NCBI GenBank assembly: GCA_010645155.1
Contig: CM021315.1
Location: forward strand, 11,912,902-11,976,901
Direction of reading: 5' to 3'
Length of the DNA stretch: 64,000 bases
Source: Tigriopus japonicus
Lineage: Eukaryota; Arthropoda; Copepoda; Harpacticoida; Harpacticidae
Numbering within the stretch: position 1 is the stretch's first letter; the number at the start of each line of letters is the position of its first letter. Shown one piece after another: positions 23,101-34,116 of the stretch. Both the position numbers and the translations under genes were made by a program. Under the pieces are notes generated by a model that was not told where the DNA came from, did no database searches, and worked only from the letters and a program-made list of their open reading frames with translations.

Positions 23101-25770
23101 CTCTCTGGGAACTCTGTGTTCTTCCAAGAAAGTGAACACTAGCAATAGCTCAAAATGACCCTAAAACATTACTCAATAGCACCTTTGATTCATGAATTGC
23201 ATGGTTGTTATTTGCTTGGTCATACATTTTAAATGTTCCCGCACTTTTGTCCGCTCAATAGTTGGCGACATGATTTTACGATTACCGGTTGGGGATTTAG
23301 TTCGTGCACATGTTTGACCGATTAACTTGTACGAAATTTTTAGTTAGTAAGAATTTAGAATTCGAAGAAATGTTTTTAACAAAAGTTGCATAAAAAGGTC
23401 CAAAATATACTAGTTATTCAATGACACCGCCATCGGCCTCGATAATGGCCTCAAAACGACCTCGGAAGGCCCTGCAGACGCTGAGGTTGTACTCCTTGTC
23501 GAGGTTTTACGCCAGTACTTCGCGACGCGCCTCTTCAGAACGTTCACATTCGTACGGTACGAATGTACTCACAATTGTATAGTACTACTGTACATAATCA
23601 TAAAACAGACGCTTCAATTTTGGCGAGAAAATTTAAAATCGGTCAATTAGAAGGGTGTCTAAAAGGTTTTAAACGTGATGTGCGAGAAAAATCCCCACCC
23701 GGTATCCTCTCTCAAGTACGTATTTAATAGATCTCAATGAGAAGTTCCCACGGATTGGCGTTCGGCCAACGTGTTCCCTCTCTTTAAGGGAGGCAAGAAG
23801 AGAAGCGCTTGTAACTACAGGCCAATCAATATCTTTGACATCTGTGGCTTCCAAGATTGTGGAATCCATCGTGAAGGAACTGATAATGAGATCACTCGCC
23901 GTGATGAGGTCGTGGATGGCTAAGTGAATCTTGGCATCGATTACTTTAAAAAAGATCGTGCAGAACAAATCACTTGGTCCAATCTATGGATGCTGGGTTT
24001 CCGGTGGATTCCATCTTTCTAGATCTATCTCGGGCTTTTGATAAAGTGGATCATGACTTTCTGGTGCAAAAGTTTAAATCGGTGGGAATCGGGGCAAACG
24101 CCCAATGTTAGATTCCAGCTTGGCTCAGTGGGTATCGTCAGAGGACAACCCTGGAAAGATTCTCTTCCTCCTGGATCTCAGTTGGTTCAGGAGTGCTCCA
24201 GGGAAGCATGTTGGGTCCTGTTCTCTTCATCATATTTCTTAATGAGATGAGTGACACAGTAAACTTGTGATGAAATAGCACTTCAAGATGATCGGGATCG
24301 TGTCGCACCATGGGCGCATGATAAAAGAATAGAATTTAATGTCTCAAAGTGTAAAACTATGCGATTTGGCAGAAAGGTATTTGAGCCAATTTATTAGAAG
24401 AATGCCAATAAACTGTCGACAGTGACCATCTTTAAAGATCTTGATGTCTCTTTGTATCCCTGTCTCCGCTTTGGCACACATTGTGCGAAAGTGGTTTGTC
24501 AAGCAGGGCAAGTTTCGGGGATGAATCGCCGAGGTTTTTCGTCTCGTAATCCGACACTTCTCACCCCGAGCGTTTGTTGTTTATGTCCGCCCAATCCTGG
24601 AATACACTTCCTAGGTGTGGAATCCGGGCTTCAAGAAAATCACAGATTTGGTGGAAGGTGTGCAACGACTATTCTCTAAAAGTCTGGCTGACATGAGGCA
24701 ACATACGTTCCATAACAGATTCCTACTGATGGAAATCAATAACCTTGAGATACGACGTGCTCAGGGGAATCTTTGACATTTTTATGGCAACTTCCACAGG
24801 GGGACTTTGCCAGACTCAGTTTTAAATATGCGGAGTGAGAAAGTAAGACCTCACCAACGCAATCCAAACAAGAGCGATCAAAAATGGTCGAAAGAAGTGG
24901 ACTTGCACGGACATCGGCCAAGATTAACTCATTTTACGTCCGCGTTATCCCTTTTTGGAATGCAATCCCTTTACACGAGCGTGATTCCCCAAATCCAAAA
25001 GATTTCCATCACTTTTTAGTATCTTCTAGTTACGCCTTATTTTTACGACTACGCTTTTATGGACTCTATCATAGCTTTGTCCCGATTCGTCATGATATGT
25101 TTGGTTTTTATTCTATAATTTTTTAACACATTTAGTTTCCATATTTTTGAAATCTTTATTTCGGCCAATACTCTATTTTTATAATTGATTTATGTTCAGA
25201 ATGGCATCCGACAAATAAACAAAATATCTTAAAATGAGCACAATTGAGTGATGCCTTTTAGCCGCCGGAAGCAAAGGGATTTATAGTATTTCATTCCTTG
25301 CCGTCTTGTAATAACTAAAATACATCATTTTAAAGAATTTATAAACATCCTAAGACCAAGACTTGGCCCTGAATAGTTTTTGCATGATTTCTCCAAATCA
25401 CTTTTAAAACCTATTCGTGGATCTCTTAAACGTAAGATTGTCGGAGTGCTTAAACCTTTTTGGATACCTTGTTTCTGTTTAATCTACACATACCTTTACA
25501 AGTAATTGTTCCTTTTTTCTAGATTGCTTCCAATATGAAGTGGATTTGTTAGCAGTTGACCTTGAAACTCATTCCAACATCGAATCGAATAAGCACTGCC
25601 AATGGCTTTGTCAAACTGTCAACGATTGTCGTTACTTTTCGTATCTTGAGCAGAATTTTGAACATTCCGATTTCCGAAAGACGTGCTACTTGAAGTCATC
25701 CCACAACCAAACATTAAATAGGATTGGAGTCACGTCTGGTCCTCGATGTTGCCCAAGTTCAACATGTTAA
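20192..25770 (+). CDS. Small secreted PAN/apple-domain protein, array copy 3
   Basis: Exons 20192-20312 and 25523-25770 (TAA) encode 122 residues. Signal peptide: about MRIILPLCLTYFLIIGAKT. The mature start is NIIRGTTVGPKYHRPSGEL. Exon 2 keeps the eight cysteines at 2, 26, 30, 36, 55, 76, 77 and 82, with CRYFSYLEQ, TCYLKSS and GVTSGPRCC. The phase-1 intron has grown to 5.2 kb with at least three LINE insertions, a split MITE and a mariner remnant. An AATAAA begins 4 bases after the stop (25775-25780). The reading frame is intact. This exon pairing is inferred from the one-to-one order of first and second exons along the array; trans-pairing or skipped copies would need transcripts to exclude. 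Confidence 0.8.
20401..21262 (+). mobile_element. hAT-like MITE split by a LINE
   Basis: 20401-20443 (CAGGGTTCGGCAACCGCTTT, TGGGTCAAGGCCCACCAAAT) matches the left end of the copy at 26679. The match resumes at about 21207-21262 (TCAGGGGCCCACC...GGGGCCCACAAGTATAAC). The 0.75 kb between is a minus-strand LINE fragment. The right half of the MITE is missing, replaced by a second LINE. Confidence 0.75.
20447..21200 (-). mobile_element. LINE 3' fragment (reverse-transcriptase C-terminus)
   Basis: The minus strand reads PSLNIVGFDIAYDLGGKPHF..ILGHRSAHLPKKHF (21200-20964). In another frame, from 20960 to 20505, it reads KEILLAIHRAIYGNIPSL and FIPKAIKLWNSIPEG, the typical end of LINE ORF2. The segment is 5'-truncated and ends with ATACATAC-like repeats at 20447-20462, as expected for target-primed insertion. 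Confidence 0.8.
21263..22530 (+). mobile_element. Degenerate LINE reverse transcriptase
   Basis: RT blocks in order: SLTSNIAKVLEK-like (about 21530), VDVIYLDFAKAFAKVNHGLL (about 21708), GVPQGSILGPILFVIFI (about 21885), then a decayed palm region and SIVQPHREYASPIWA (about 22320). The finger/palm motifs are clear, but stops at 21990 and later and the loss of the YADD-type core (frameshifted near 21965) show it is dead. It is inserted in the intron of apple copy 3. Confidence 0.85.
23415..23570 (-). pseudogene. Mariner-like transposase C-terminal remnant
   Basis: The minus strand reads CRAFRGRFEAIIEADGGVIE followed by TAA. It resembles the end of the transposase at 44164 (FVGRLDAVIKANGDHIE, then stop). 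No catalytic part or inverted ends remain nearby. Confidence 0.65.
23735..25110 (+). mobile_element. Degenerate LINE reverse transcriptase
   Basis: Blocks in order: NVFPLFKGGKKRSACNYRPI (about 23766), SIFLDLSRAFDKVDHDFLVQ (about 24010), GSGVLQGSMLGPVLFIIFLN (about 24188), and a C-terminal SFYVRVIPFWNAIPLHE (about 24920). Many stops and frameshifts. Layout follows LINE ORF2; it is probably a different family from the element at 21263, judging by the sequence around the LQGS motif. Confidence 0.85.
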
Positions 25771-25930
25771 GGCAAATAAAATAATTGATGGCATGTCAAC
25801 CACATTGTGGTTATTTCGCTGAATTTTTTCATTCAATTTACAAGTAACTTGCTACAATTACATCCATTGTTTTCGAGACTTTTGAGCGGAGATGTCAAAA
25901 ATGAAGAGCAAAAGTATGCGTTGAGTAGAC

Positions 25931-25936
25931 TTTATT
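25931..25936 (-). promoter_or_regulatory. Polyadenylation signal AATAAA of the SLC7 gene
   Basis: The reverse complement of TTTATT, 89 bases downstream of the stop codon at 26026. Position and hexamer fit a 3' end signal. Confidence 0.6.
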
Positions 25937-26025
25937 TGACAAAATGAGTTGAGCAACTTAACTTTTTTTCATTATTTTTTAAGAAAGCTTTCAAAAAATG
26001 GTGTAAGATACCAAAAAAGCGTTGC

Positions 26026-29000
26026 TTAGATTTTTTCAAGTCGAGGGGAGAAAGACAAATGAAAGATTTTAGCCAACAATTTCTCAAATTGGTTAAGGGT
26101 TTGAACTTCCGAGTCCACTTTTTTGCCTCGAATAAAGATGACATAGATTATGGTTAAGATTCCATAGTAACCTAAAGTTCCCATGTAGGTCCATTTTGGG
26201 TCAAATATTATAGGAACCACAATAAGATACAAAGCAAGTACCAAAACTGACACAGGAGCTATAATCCATGCCTGAAACGAACAAGGAACAATACGGGAAA
26301 AGATTACATTACTTGACCAAATTATTTTAATTCTTGACCCACCTTAAATGGTCGATCAATATCCTTTCTCGACACTCTCATGTACAGAAGTGTAACCATA
26401 CTAAGTCCCAAGAAAAACCAGGTGGAGAACCCGTATAAATCAATCAAAAGGGAATAGTCTCCCATGAGTGTGATAAAAGTAGCAAATGTACCCTGAAACG
26501 TGATGATATTTGCGATTAGTTTATCGATAATAAAAAGCGGCTTAAAAGTGAGCCAAAACGTAAGAATTTGCACGCGTAGAACTGTATGTATGACCTTTGC
26601 CTTGGTCGAAGTTGGCTTGTCGGCTTAATTTCACAAGTAAGAACTCAAAGATATTTCGGACCATGGGATCCTCCAGCACAGGGGTCGGGAACCACTTTTG
26701 GGTCAAGGCCAACCAAATTGATTACGTTATGTCAAGGGCCCAACAAGTAGATGTTGGGAGATTCCGGGGCCCACAAATTAACGATCAAAGTGCTCTTGGC
26801 CCACGAGTACAGTGCAATGCACGACTCCCTGGCCCACTACTTTGGACTTTCCCCATGGCTCGTGGACCCACCACTCTTGAGCCCACAAGTGGGCCGCGGC
26901 CAACTGGTTGCCTACCCCTGCTCTCGCGTGTTTGAACTGGTTCTGACAAATCCTTCATGAGAATGTCAAGAACTCTTAGTATGTGTGATAAATTTTGAAC
27001 AATTGCGAAAAATTAACATTTCCCTCACATTCAACAAAACAGATAGTACTGGAGTTTTGTAGGATCGATGAAGGTATGATAGCATTCTTGGGAGATGTCC
27101 CTCGCGCCCAGCTGCAAAAATTAGCCTGAAAAGAAATAAACATATTGTTAAAAGGAGCACGTTAGAATAAATTACTCAAAGGCACCTTGTACTCCCGAGA
27201 GTTCCTGAGAGAGTTCCACCAAACGAAGACGAAGCCACCATGAGAGTAACCAAAATTGGTACCAAACCGGCCAGATCTTCCCATTGATATTTCTCTAACG
27301 TGGCCTTGGCCCAATCGGCGGCCACAGAGGAGGATATGATCAATTCATCGGGTGTCAAGGCACTCAAGTACGAAATGTTGACCAATATATACATAATCAG
27401 GATGGAAGTGATCCCTAGGATCAGCGACAAAGGAACATTTCTGATGTACGAAGAAAGGACGGTTATTAGGATCAAAATAAAGAATGAAACAATCCAGATC
27501 TAAGAAGGTCATGCTACGCTTTTTTTGTTTTTTAGTGTTGTTTTTGAAGAAAATTTGGCAACTTGTGTTGCTTGAAAAATGTGCACTCTCTTTTTTCATT
27601 CAATGCTGGGCATCCTGTTTTCAATATTTGATCAAGGTTTTGATTTACAGTATGACAGGGCAAAAATGTGCTCTCATTTTTTCTTGACATTAAAAACTTT
27701 TTGCCTGAATTCAATCCAAAAAATTGATTCAAGAGAACATCTTTTACGTCATCTTAGCGCAAATAAGACACATTTATATTCGAAACAAGGAAGCGATAGA
27801 TCTCAAGCCCCTCACCAAAAAAAAACATTGAATATTTGCTTTTCACTAAAGAAGCAAATGAATATTTCAAGAACATCTAATAACACCCCATTACAATTAA
27901 TCAAAAGAGAAATTATAAATCTTTGGCCATTCTTCAACAAGGGTGAAGACTAGAGCCCGGAAAAATATTTGCAAAAAAGTGAAAAAATATCCAAAATATA
28001 TTTTCTTCAAAAGGCTAAAATATTTGAAAAAAGTCGGATATTTAAGAAATCTTTTTTTGACAAGTCCATCATTTGGTACTTTTGTCTGAATGCACCAATT
28101 TTCCAAATTCGTTTCTGTTTAATTTGATGGATTTAGCCGTTTTTGGAGGCATACTTGAATGTACTTGATTCAAAAATATAATTTTCAATTTGCCTCAATA
28201 TATGGCACAGTTTTTCGTGGATGACAGTAGTTTTGGTTGTGAATGTCTATAATCTTAGTACAAATGCCATTTTGTGGAGGTTTTTGTATTTTGGGTGCAT
28301 TTTTGGTAAGCCCTATTGAATATTGGTCGTTCATTTATTTTCTTCAATTTTTTCTGGCTCAAATATTCGAGAATATATTTAATTTTTCCTTGAAAAAGCC
28401 AAAATATTTAAAAAAATCGACGAAAAATAGGTAAATACTTTTAAAAAAATATATACTTGAAAAAATAGATTTCCGGGCCCTAGTGATGACTGATGAGAAA
28501 AAGAAACTTCAAATGTCAAGAAAAGAAAAAGTTCTACTTTGGCAACCAATTAATTTAAAACGCTTTTGTTGTTGCTATTGACCCAAAATGGTAAATATTA
28601 AGACCTTGTCAAAGAAAGGAAAAAATATATGAATAAGTATCGGAAGAGAGCTCTCATTTTCTGGAATCTGTAATCTAATACTTTGTATATCCGTCCCATT
28701 GTTGGTTGGCGCACCCTGTAAAAACGCAACTCGCCTTTTGGGATTCTGGACTTCCTCAGCAACATCCCCGGCAATTTGCCACCCGTTTAGTGCGTACAAG
28801 GCCGAAAAGAATGCACTACTAATGGATTCAAACGATGTGTCCGATGCTGATAAAACCTGGTCCATGAAATGTTCTGAGAAATTCTGATGATCACCTGTTG
28901 AACGAGATCAAATGAGAGCCCTTTTCCTTGTTCTTCGTACGGAAGCTCATGGGAGCTTCTTTTTAGTTCTAAGAACGGCTTTTGTCTTACCTGCGAGAAA

Positions 29001-32000
29001 AAGAACATGATTAATAGTGTCCGGAACTGTAGTGCTTAAAATGTAAAATATATTGATAAGATTGCTCCATCTTTCCTCATCTTTTAAATATTTTGATTGT
29101 TTTAAGGATAATTTAAATATTTTCTCCATCACTTAGCAAGAAAAAATACAAAAATATTGCACAATACAGCACACATCATGGCTCACCTAAAATGAACCAA
29201 AGATGCCAAATGTCTCAGATGACGACAAAAGGGATTTATTTTTAAATTATAAATTCACAACCGTAACTAATGCCAAATAAGCAAAAAACGCTCCATCTAT
29301 TTGGGTCATATTGAAAATTATATGATTATATCATTTAAGTCTCGAGTCTGCCTCCGAAAACAACCCATTACATCAAATTAGAAAAACTATATTGGTGCAA
29401 ACAGACAAAATAACTAAGTAATGGCGACGAAAAAAACTTTTTAAATATCCGGCTTATCTTCCTAGCATTTTGAGCTTTCGAAGAAAATATATATCTAATA
29501 CAGTGGAATCTCGATTTAACGATCTCCGATTTAACAATAAATCTCGATTTAACGATAATTATAGGGGTTACCGTTTTACTACGACTCCTACGACAGTGAC
29601 TCTATTTAACGATATATTTTTGGATGACGGACAACATCGTTGAATCGAGATTTCACCGTATTTTGCCACTTCACCTTTTAGCAAATATTTTTCTTGGCCC
29701 TGATAATTACATACGAATAATGGTGCAGTTGGTTGTCAACCCCAACTAATGAATAGAATTTAGTTCAATGTAGACTCCAAAGATTTACAATTCAAGGAAA
29801 AATCCCGTTATAGATGGTGTGGGAAGAGATAACACGAAAAAGGCTTATTCTTGGATTAAGATCATTTTTAATATTTAACACACTAAAAGCAAGTCCAATT
29901 TCCAAAAATCTAAATTATACCATTGAATTTACACTGCCGATTTGTTGAAAAATTACGTGATAATGACTTGTTACATCATGATAATTTATTTGTCAAGATG
30001 ATTGCTATCACGTGAAAGTGCAATATAAATATCTTCCAATGAAAACTTCTTTTCATAACCTGTTAGAGTAAAAATCAGATTTGACATTGCAAAATGTTAT
30101 AATGCACTTTATTTTAAGCATTTTTTCAATTAAGATGTATTAACCACTCACATTTAAGACAAAAAGTGTCCTTACACTTAATCATGTGAAGTGATATATT
30201 GACTAAATAATATCAATAAATTTGTCCCATATTCTTGTACAAATTCTTGAACTATGTTTTTCTTTTGCCAAAAAACACTCTAAAATATATAACAAAACAC
30301 CCCGGCATTCACAGATATTTCATAGGCATTAAAGGCATCCAACTTCATGGAAACACGTCATTTTGGGAAATATTACACATTTAGTAGCATTACAAGACTT
30401 TTGTAGCCTAAGCATCCTAATAAATGCAAAAGTACACATTCTCACTGCAAATTCTAGTTAATGATTTAGGTCAGTGGTTCTTAAACTAGGGGTGAGGGCT
30501 CCCTAAAGGGCCCTGGAATCTAACAGGGGGGCTTGTAGAATTGTTGGAAAAGCTAACAAAATAAAAAGTTTGAATTGTTAGTCGTCTAATCGCGACATAG
30601 AAAACCGATCTTCAATCCAACGACTTCTACAATGAAACTTCCACTTCAGCATTTAGATTAACTGAAAAAAAAGTTCTAAAGCCGTTGATATTGAGGCTTA
30701 CATACAAACGGAACTACCACAATTCAATGTAATTTATTTGCTTTTTAGAACAATGCTTTTACAGGATTGATGATGTCAACAATTTCCCCTGGAAGTTGGA
30801 ACAATTTATTGGCAAGAAAGGCGAAATTATTTCAAAGCCCATTTTCAAAAACCAAAGCGAATTAGTAAAGATTTTGTAGCTTTTTCCCGGCCCTTTGCCT
30901 TGTCTACACAATTATGCAGAATTATGCAAGTACACGTAACACAATTTTTCCATATGAAATATTGTTATCTAAACTTGTAATCCTAAAGCAATGCAGGATC
31001 AAAATAAACTTTAGAAGTCTTTAAAAAGGTAAAATTGCTGAAATTTATGATGGCCAAAAAGCTTGGATTTAAGGGTAAGAATATCATTACTAGGGACGGG
31101 CAAATAGTGTAAAAAGATTTTTGGTAACATAAACCCATTTTTCTGCACTTTTGCACTTTTCACCTTTATTTGCACTTTTTATTTACGTTTTTGGCCAAAA
31201 TTGACAAATTGTTAAGAAATTGTAGTGGCTTTTGAAAGAATTTTTAGTTTCAAGATCAAATTTTGAACTAGTCGAAAAAGCTTGCATTTGCAATCAACCA
31301 TTCTTAGCACCTTGAAGAAATATGTGCATTTCAGACGCAAACCTCACACTTTATTCACCATCTTGGCTTTAACTATAACATTCCGTTTACTAAACTAAAG
31401 ATTAGACAAAAGAATCTCATTCCATGCAACCAACAAATAGCAAACCCAAAGCAACTCATGTTATGGTAATGGAAGGATCTACAAACAATATAGATGTGAT
31501 GAGACAATGAATGCCACATTTAAAATTGAGTTCTGGTAATTAGGCCATGGGCCAAATATTGAAGTAATGTCACTAAACATGCATAAAACACATTTAGGAC
31601 TATTTTCTTTGATACAATTGTTAGGCACACGTGGGTATTTTTCTGTTCAATTTTCAATGTCTATTTTTGAACAACTTGAAGGACGAAAACGGAGTGATGT
31701 AAAGCCATATAAAACAATTGCTAAATATATTTCGATAATATTTTAGGTACATACATCCATGAGACCACCTTAGGAATGAAAAATTAAGAAGATTGTTGAC
31801 TAGAGTATTTTTCATGACTTTACAGCCTTTTTGCTAGTGACCTAATTAATAGAACTCGTAACTTGTAAATGACTTCTGCTCAAATAGGAGCTGTGGGTAC
31901 TCCATGACTGACGTTTTAAGTCCAAATGCAAGTTATTTGCTCTTTTTTGACATTTATTTGCTCTTTTCTAACACTTATTTGCTCTTTTGACATTTATTTG

Positions 32001-34116
32001 CTCTTTTTGACATTTATTTGCTCTTTTTGCGACATTTATTTGCTCTTTTTTGACATTAATTTGCACTTTCAACATTTTTCTGCACTTTGTTTTGCACTTT
32101 TGGGCACATTTTTTTGCAACTTTTGGTAACTAAAAGGGTAAGATTATTTGCACTTTCTACCCGTCCCTAATCATTACACAAATTTAGTGAGGTTAGGGGG
32201 CTTCTCAAGAAACGCAAAAGGTTTTTGCTCACAAAAGTTTAAGAACCCCTGATTTAAGAACATGTTCATGTCTGCGGATAACTATTTCCCTCGTGCTATG
32301 AATGGTCTCGTGCGAAGCTCTTCAAATTGGATCTTACACGTCTCAAAGGGCCAGTAATCAGGGGCTATATACCAGTAATAAAGATATTTCTGGCCTTACT
32401 CTTTTGATAGATTACACACGCAAAAGCTTAGGACATGTCTTACCTTGGATAAGATTGAAGAGGCCTCCACAAATGACAATGAAAATAGCCACCATTTTGG
32501 CCAGTGTAGTAAGGATTTGAACCATTGAAAATATCCTCAAACTCACAATCGCTAACAAGCAATGAACAACTGTGGAGATAAACCGGTTTCGAAAAGGTGC
32601 ATTATTGTACTGTAAGTCGATTTTCTAACTGCTCTTCTTTACTGATGCAGCCGACGGAAATGACTTTGATCCACATAGTATGAGTGGGGTCCTCTGGGTC
32701 CAAAAATAAGCTCAAGGTGTAGTTGGCAAACACCTGACAACCAATTGATAAACTCGTGGGCTTCACCAAGAATACGAATGTGCCGGCAAAGACGAAAGCA
32801 GGATAAGCTCCTAATCCATTGAGTTGGTACGAGTATTCGGATCCTGCCCGAGGGATCATGGAACCAAGTTCGGAAAAGGCCAGACCTCCTAGACAATCCA
32901 ATGAATGCTTAGCAACCGGCATTGACATAATTTTGGTGCGAATGCAAAGGTTGTAAGTGTAATTATGTCATGACAACATGTTGACGCTCAGGTGAAATAA
33001 CTCCTTAACTAAAAGAGCAATTTCATTCGGCACCCTTGTCTATTGCACATTTTATGCCCAAAAGTTGTACGAGATTCAGTTTTCATTGGTCCAAGTATTT
33101 AAGATTAACACTCTTGTCTCATCGTTAGATAGTTGATATTTTGCGTTTTTTGCTTTATAAAGAGCTTTTACCGCCATTTTGAACTTTTCCTTCTATTACA
33201 TCAGGAACCACTGTACTTCTGTACTAACTGTACTAAAATGTGAGGTTTTTGCAACAAATATATTGTTCCGTTGAATTTCCATTGTATTAATCGGACCTAG
33301 TGTGTATTTTGAAAGTAATCCTGGCTTGAGCCATCCTTGATTACATTGACCTTTTTTTAGTTTTCACGGGAATGGGCCATTTTCTGTAAAGGAGCTACTA
33401 ATGGTTCCCTGGAGAGTTATTGAATTATGTAAGATACCTACAGGTTTTTTAGATTAGAGTCCCTAAAAGTTTAATGACAAATTGTGACAAAAGTAGACGA
33501 CAGAATTAACTTAAGGTTCAAATAATTTAAAAAGTACACGTGTGTACCTAACACATTGTTTTCGTTGTCTAATGCACTACAACAGTATTTGTCCTTCTGA
33601 TAGGCGCTAAAAAACAGAGCTTGCGTACCTTGGGTTGGGGAGTCGTTCTTGAAAACAAAGCCTTAGTTTTATAACAAGTGAATCAGTTTCTAAAATATTT
33701 TGCCTGAGTATACCTATAATTGTTTTCTTCAAGTGATATTTTTGGAATTCAATCACAAAAAAATGTGCTCTGAGTGATTCTTGAATTGGTATGAGACTCT
33801 AATTCGTAACAACCCTGTGCTGAATGTGCAAAATGAAAGTACGCTTACCCATTATTGAAATGACACCAGCCACTATCCATATCACAAATGACACGGCAAC
33901 ACTTCCAGACCCTAATATCATGATGATTGATAGTTATGCTATGCAATTAAAAAAAGGTACTCGAATTTTCTCACCTTTTAGAACATTCCCTGGGGTCACA
34001 AATATTCCGCTTCCGATGACATTGCCAATTACCAAAGAAAGAGCACTGAATAAGCCGAATTCTTGAGCAAGATAAGTTTTCTTGGTAAACAAGCTATTTT
34101 CAAGATTACTCTCCAT
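26026..34116 (-). CDS. SLC7-type amino-acid transporter (APC superfamily, light-subunit-like)
   Basis: Nine exons join in frame to 494 residues: 34116-33975, 33911-33849, 32888-32643, 32569-32444, 28894-28735, 27440-27186, 27125-27029, 26492-26343 and 26271-26026. The length fits the family (about 480-510). Seen: the TM1 motif VIGNVIGSGIFVTPG, GGLAFSELGSMIPRAGSEYSY, ALYALNGWQIAGDVAEEVQN-type TM6, TRLIFAAGREGHLP and RPFK, in LAT/xCT/b0,+AT order. Such proteins exchange amino acids across the plasma membrane, usually disulphide-linked to an SLC3 heavy chain. The loop after TM3 (LSLFLDPEDPTHTM) lacks the usual linking cysteine. Intron 5 has a GC donor (AAAAG|GCGAGT). Introns hold several MITEs. 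Substrate cannot be told from sequence alone. Confidence 0.9.
26679..26920. mobile_element. hAT-like MITE, complete copy of the GGGCCCAC family
   Basis: Ends CAGGGGTCGGGAACCACTTT (left) and CAGGGGTAGGCAACCAGTTG (right, reverse complement). The 242-bp interior is a series of GGGCCCAC-type blocks. Flanking 8-mers CTCCAGCA and CTCTCGCG match at 5 of 8. It lies in the intron between SLC7 exons 7 and 8. Confidence 0.75.
27951..28482. mobile_element. hAT-like MITE with TAGRGCCCGGAAA ends
   Basis: Left end TAGAGCCCGGAAA, right end (reverse complement) TAGGGCCCGGAAA. Flanks GTGAAGAC (27943-27950) and GTGATGAC (28483-28490) match at 7 of 8, an 8-bp target duplication. The 532-bp interior is A/T-rich and non-coding. 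It lies in SLC7 intron 5, before exon 6. Confidence 0.75.
29501..29658. mobile_element. pogo-like MITE, 158 bp
   Basis: Inverted ends CAGTGGAATCTCGATTTAAC and (right) CGGTGAAATCTCGATTCAAC, flanked by TA on both sides (29499-29500, 29659-29660). CAGT ends with a TA duplication fit pogo/Tigger-type elements. Internal repeats of TCTCGATTTAACGAT. It lies in the SLC7 intron between exons 4 and 5. Confidence 0.75.
31091..32169. mobile_element. Nested hAT-like element with perfect 8-bp duplication
   Basis: Ends TAGGGACGGGCAAATAGTG and (right, reverse complement) TAGGGACGGGTAGAAAGTG. The 8-mer ATCATTAC is present immediately on both sides (31083-31090, 32170-32177). Length 1079 bp. Near the right end is a minisatellite of TTATTTGCTC units. 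No transposase frame was recognised. Confidence 0.9.
31928..32110 (+). repeat. Minisatellite of TTATTTGCTCTTTTTGACA units
   Basis: Units of about 19-20 bp (TTTGACATTTATTTGCTC with variants) repeat roughly six to seven times, then decay into TTTGCACTTT units at the right end of the nested element. The open frame across it is only a by-product of the repeat. Confidence 0.8.
33202..33338. mobile_element. Short MITE, copy 2 of the CAGGAACCACTG family
   Basis: Begins CAGGAACCACTGTACTTC and ends GGCTTGAGCCATCCTT. Nearly identical to 41502-41667 except for an internal deletion near the left end. Flanks TATTACAT and GATTACAT agree at 7 of 8 bases. It lies in SLC7 intron 2. Confidence 0.8.

Larger units (their letters stand above)
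30472..32251. mobile_element. hAT-like element containing a nested element
   Basis: Outer ends CAGTGGTTCTTAAACTAGGG and (right, reverse complement) CAGGGGTTCTTAAACTTTTG form a hAT-type inverted repeat. Flanks ATTTAGGT and ATTTAAGA match at 6 of 8. A second element (31091-32169) is inserted inside; without it the outer element is about 690 bp. No transposase frame was found, so it is non-autonomous. Confidence 0.75.

Noticed and set aside
28873..28894. Alternative acceptor for SLC7 exon 5 (CATCAG at about 28883)
   Set aside because: It would break the phase from exon 4. The acceptor at 28895 gives a continuous frame (G|GT GAT CAT CAG).
31926..32129. 67-codon repetitive frame (CSFLTFI repeats)
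   Set aside because: By-product of the TTATTTGCTC minisatellite inside the nested transposon.
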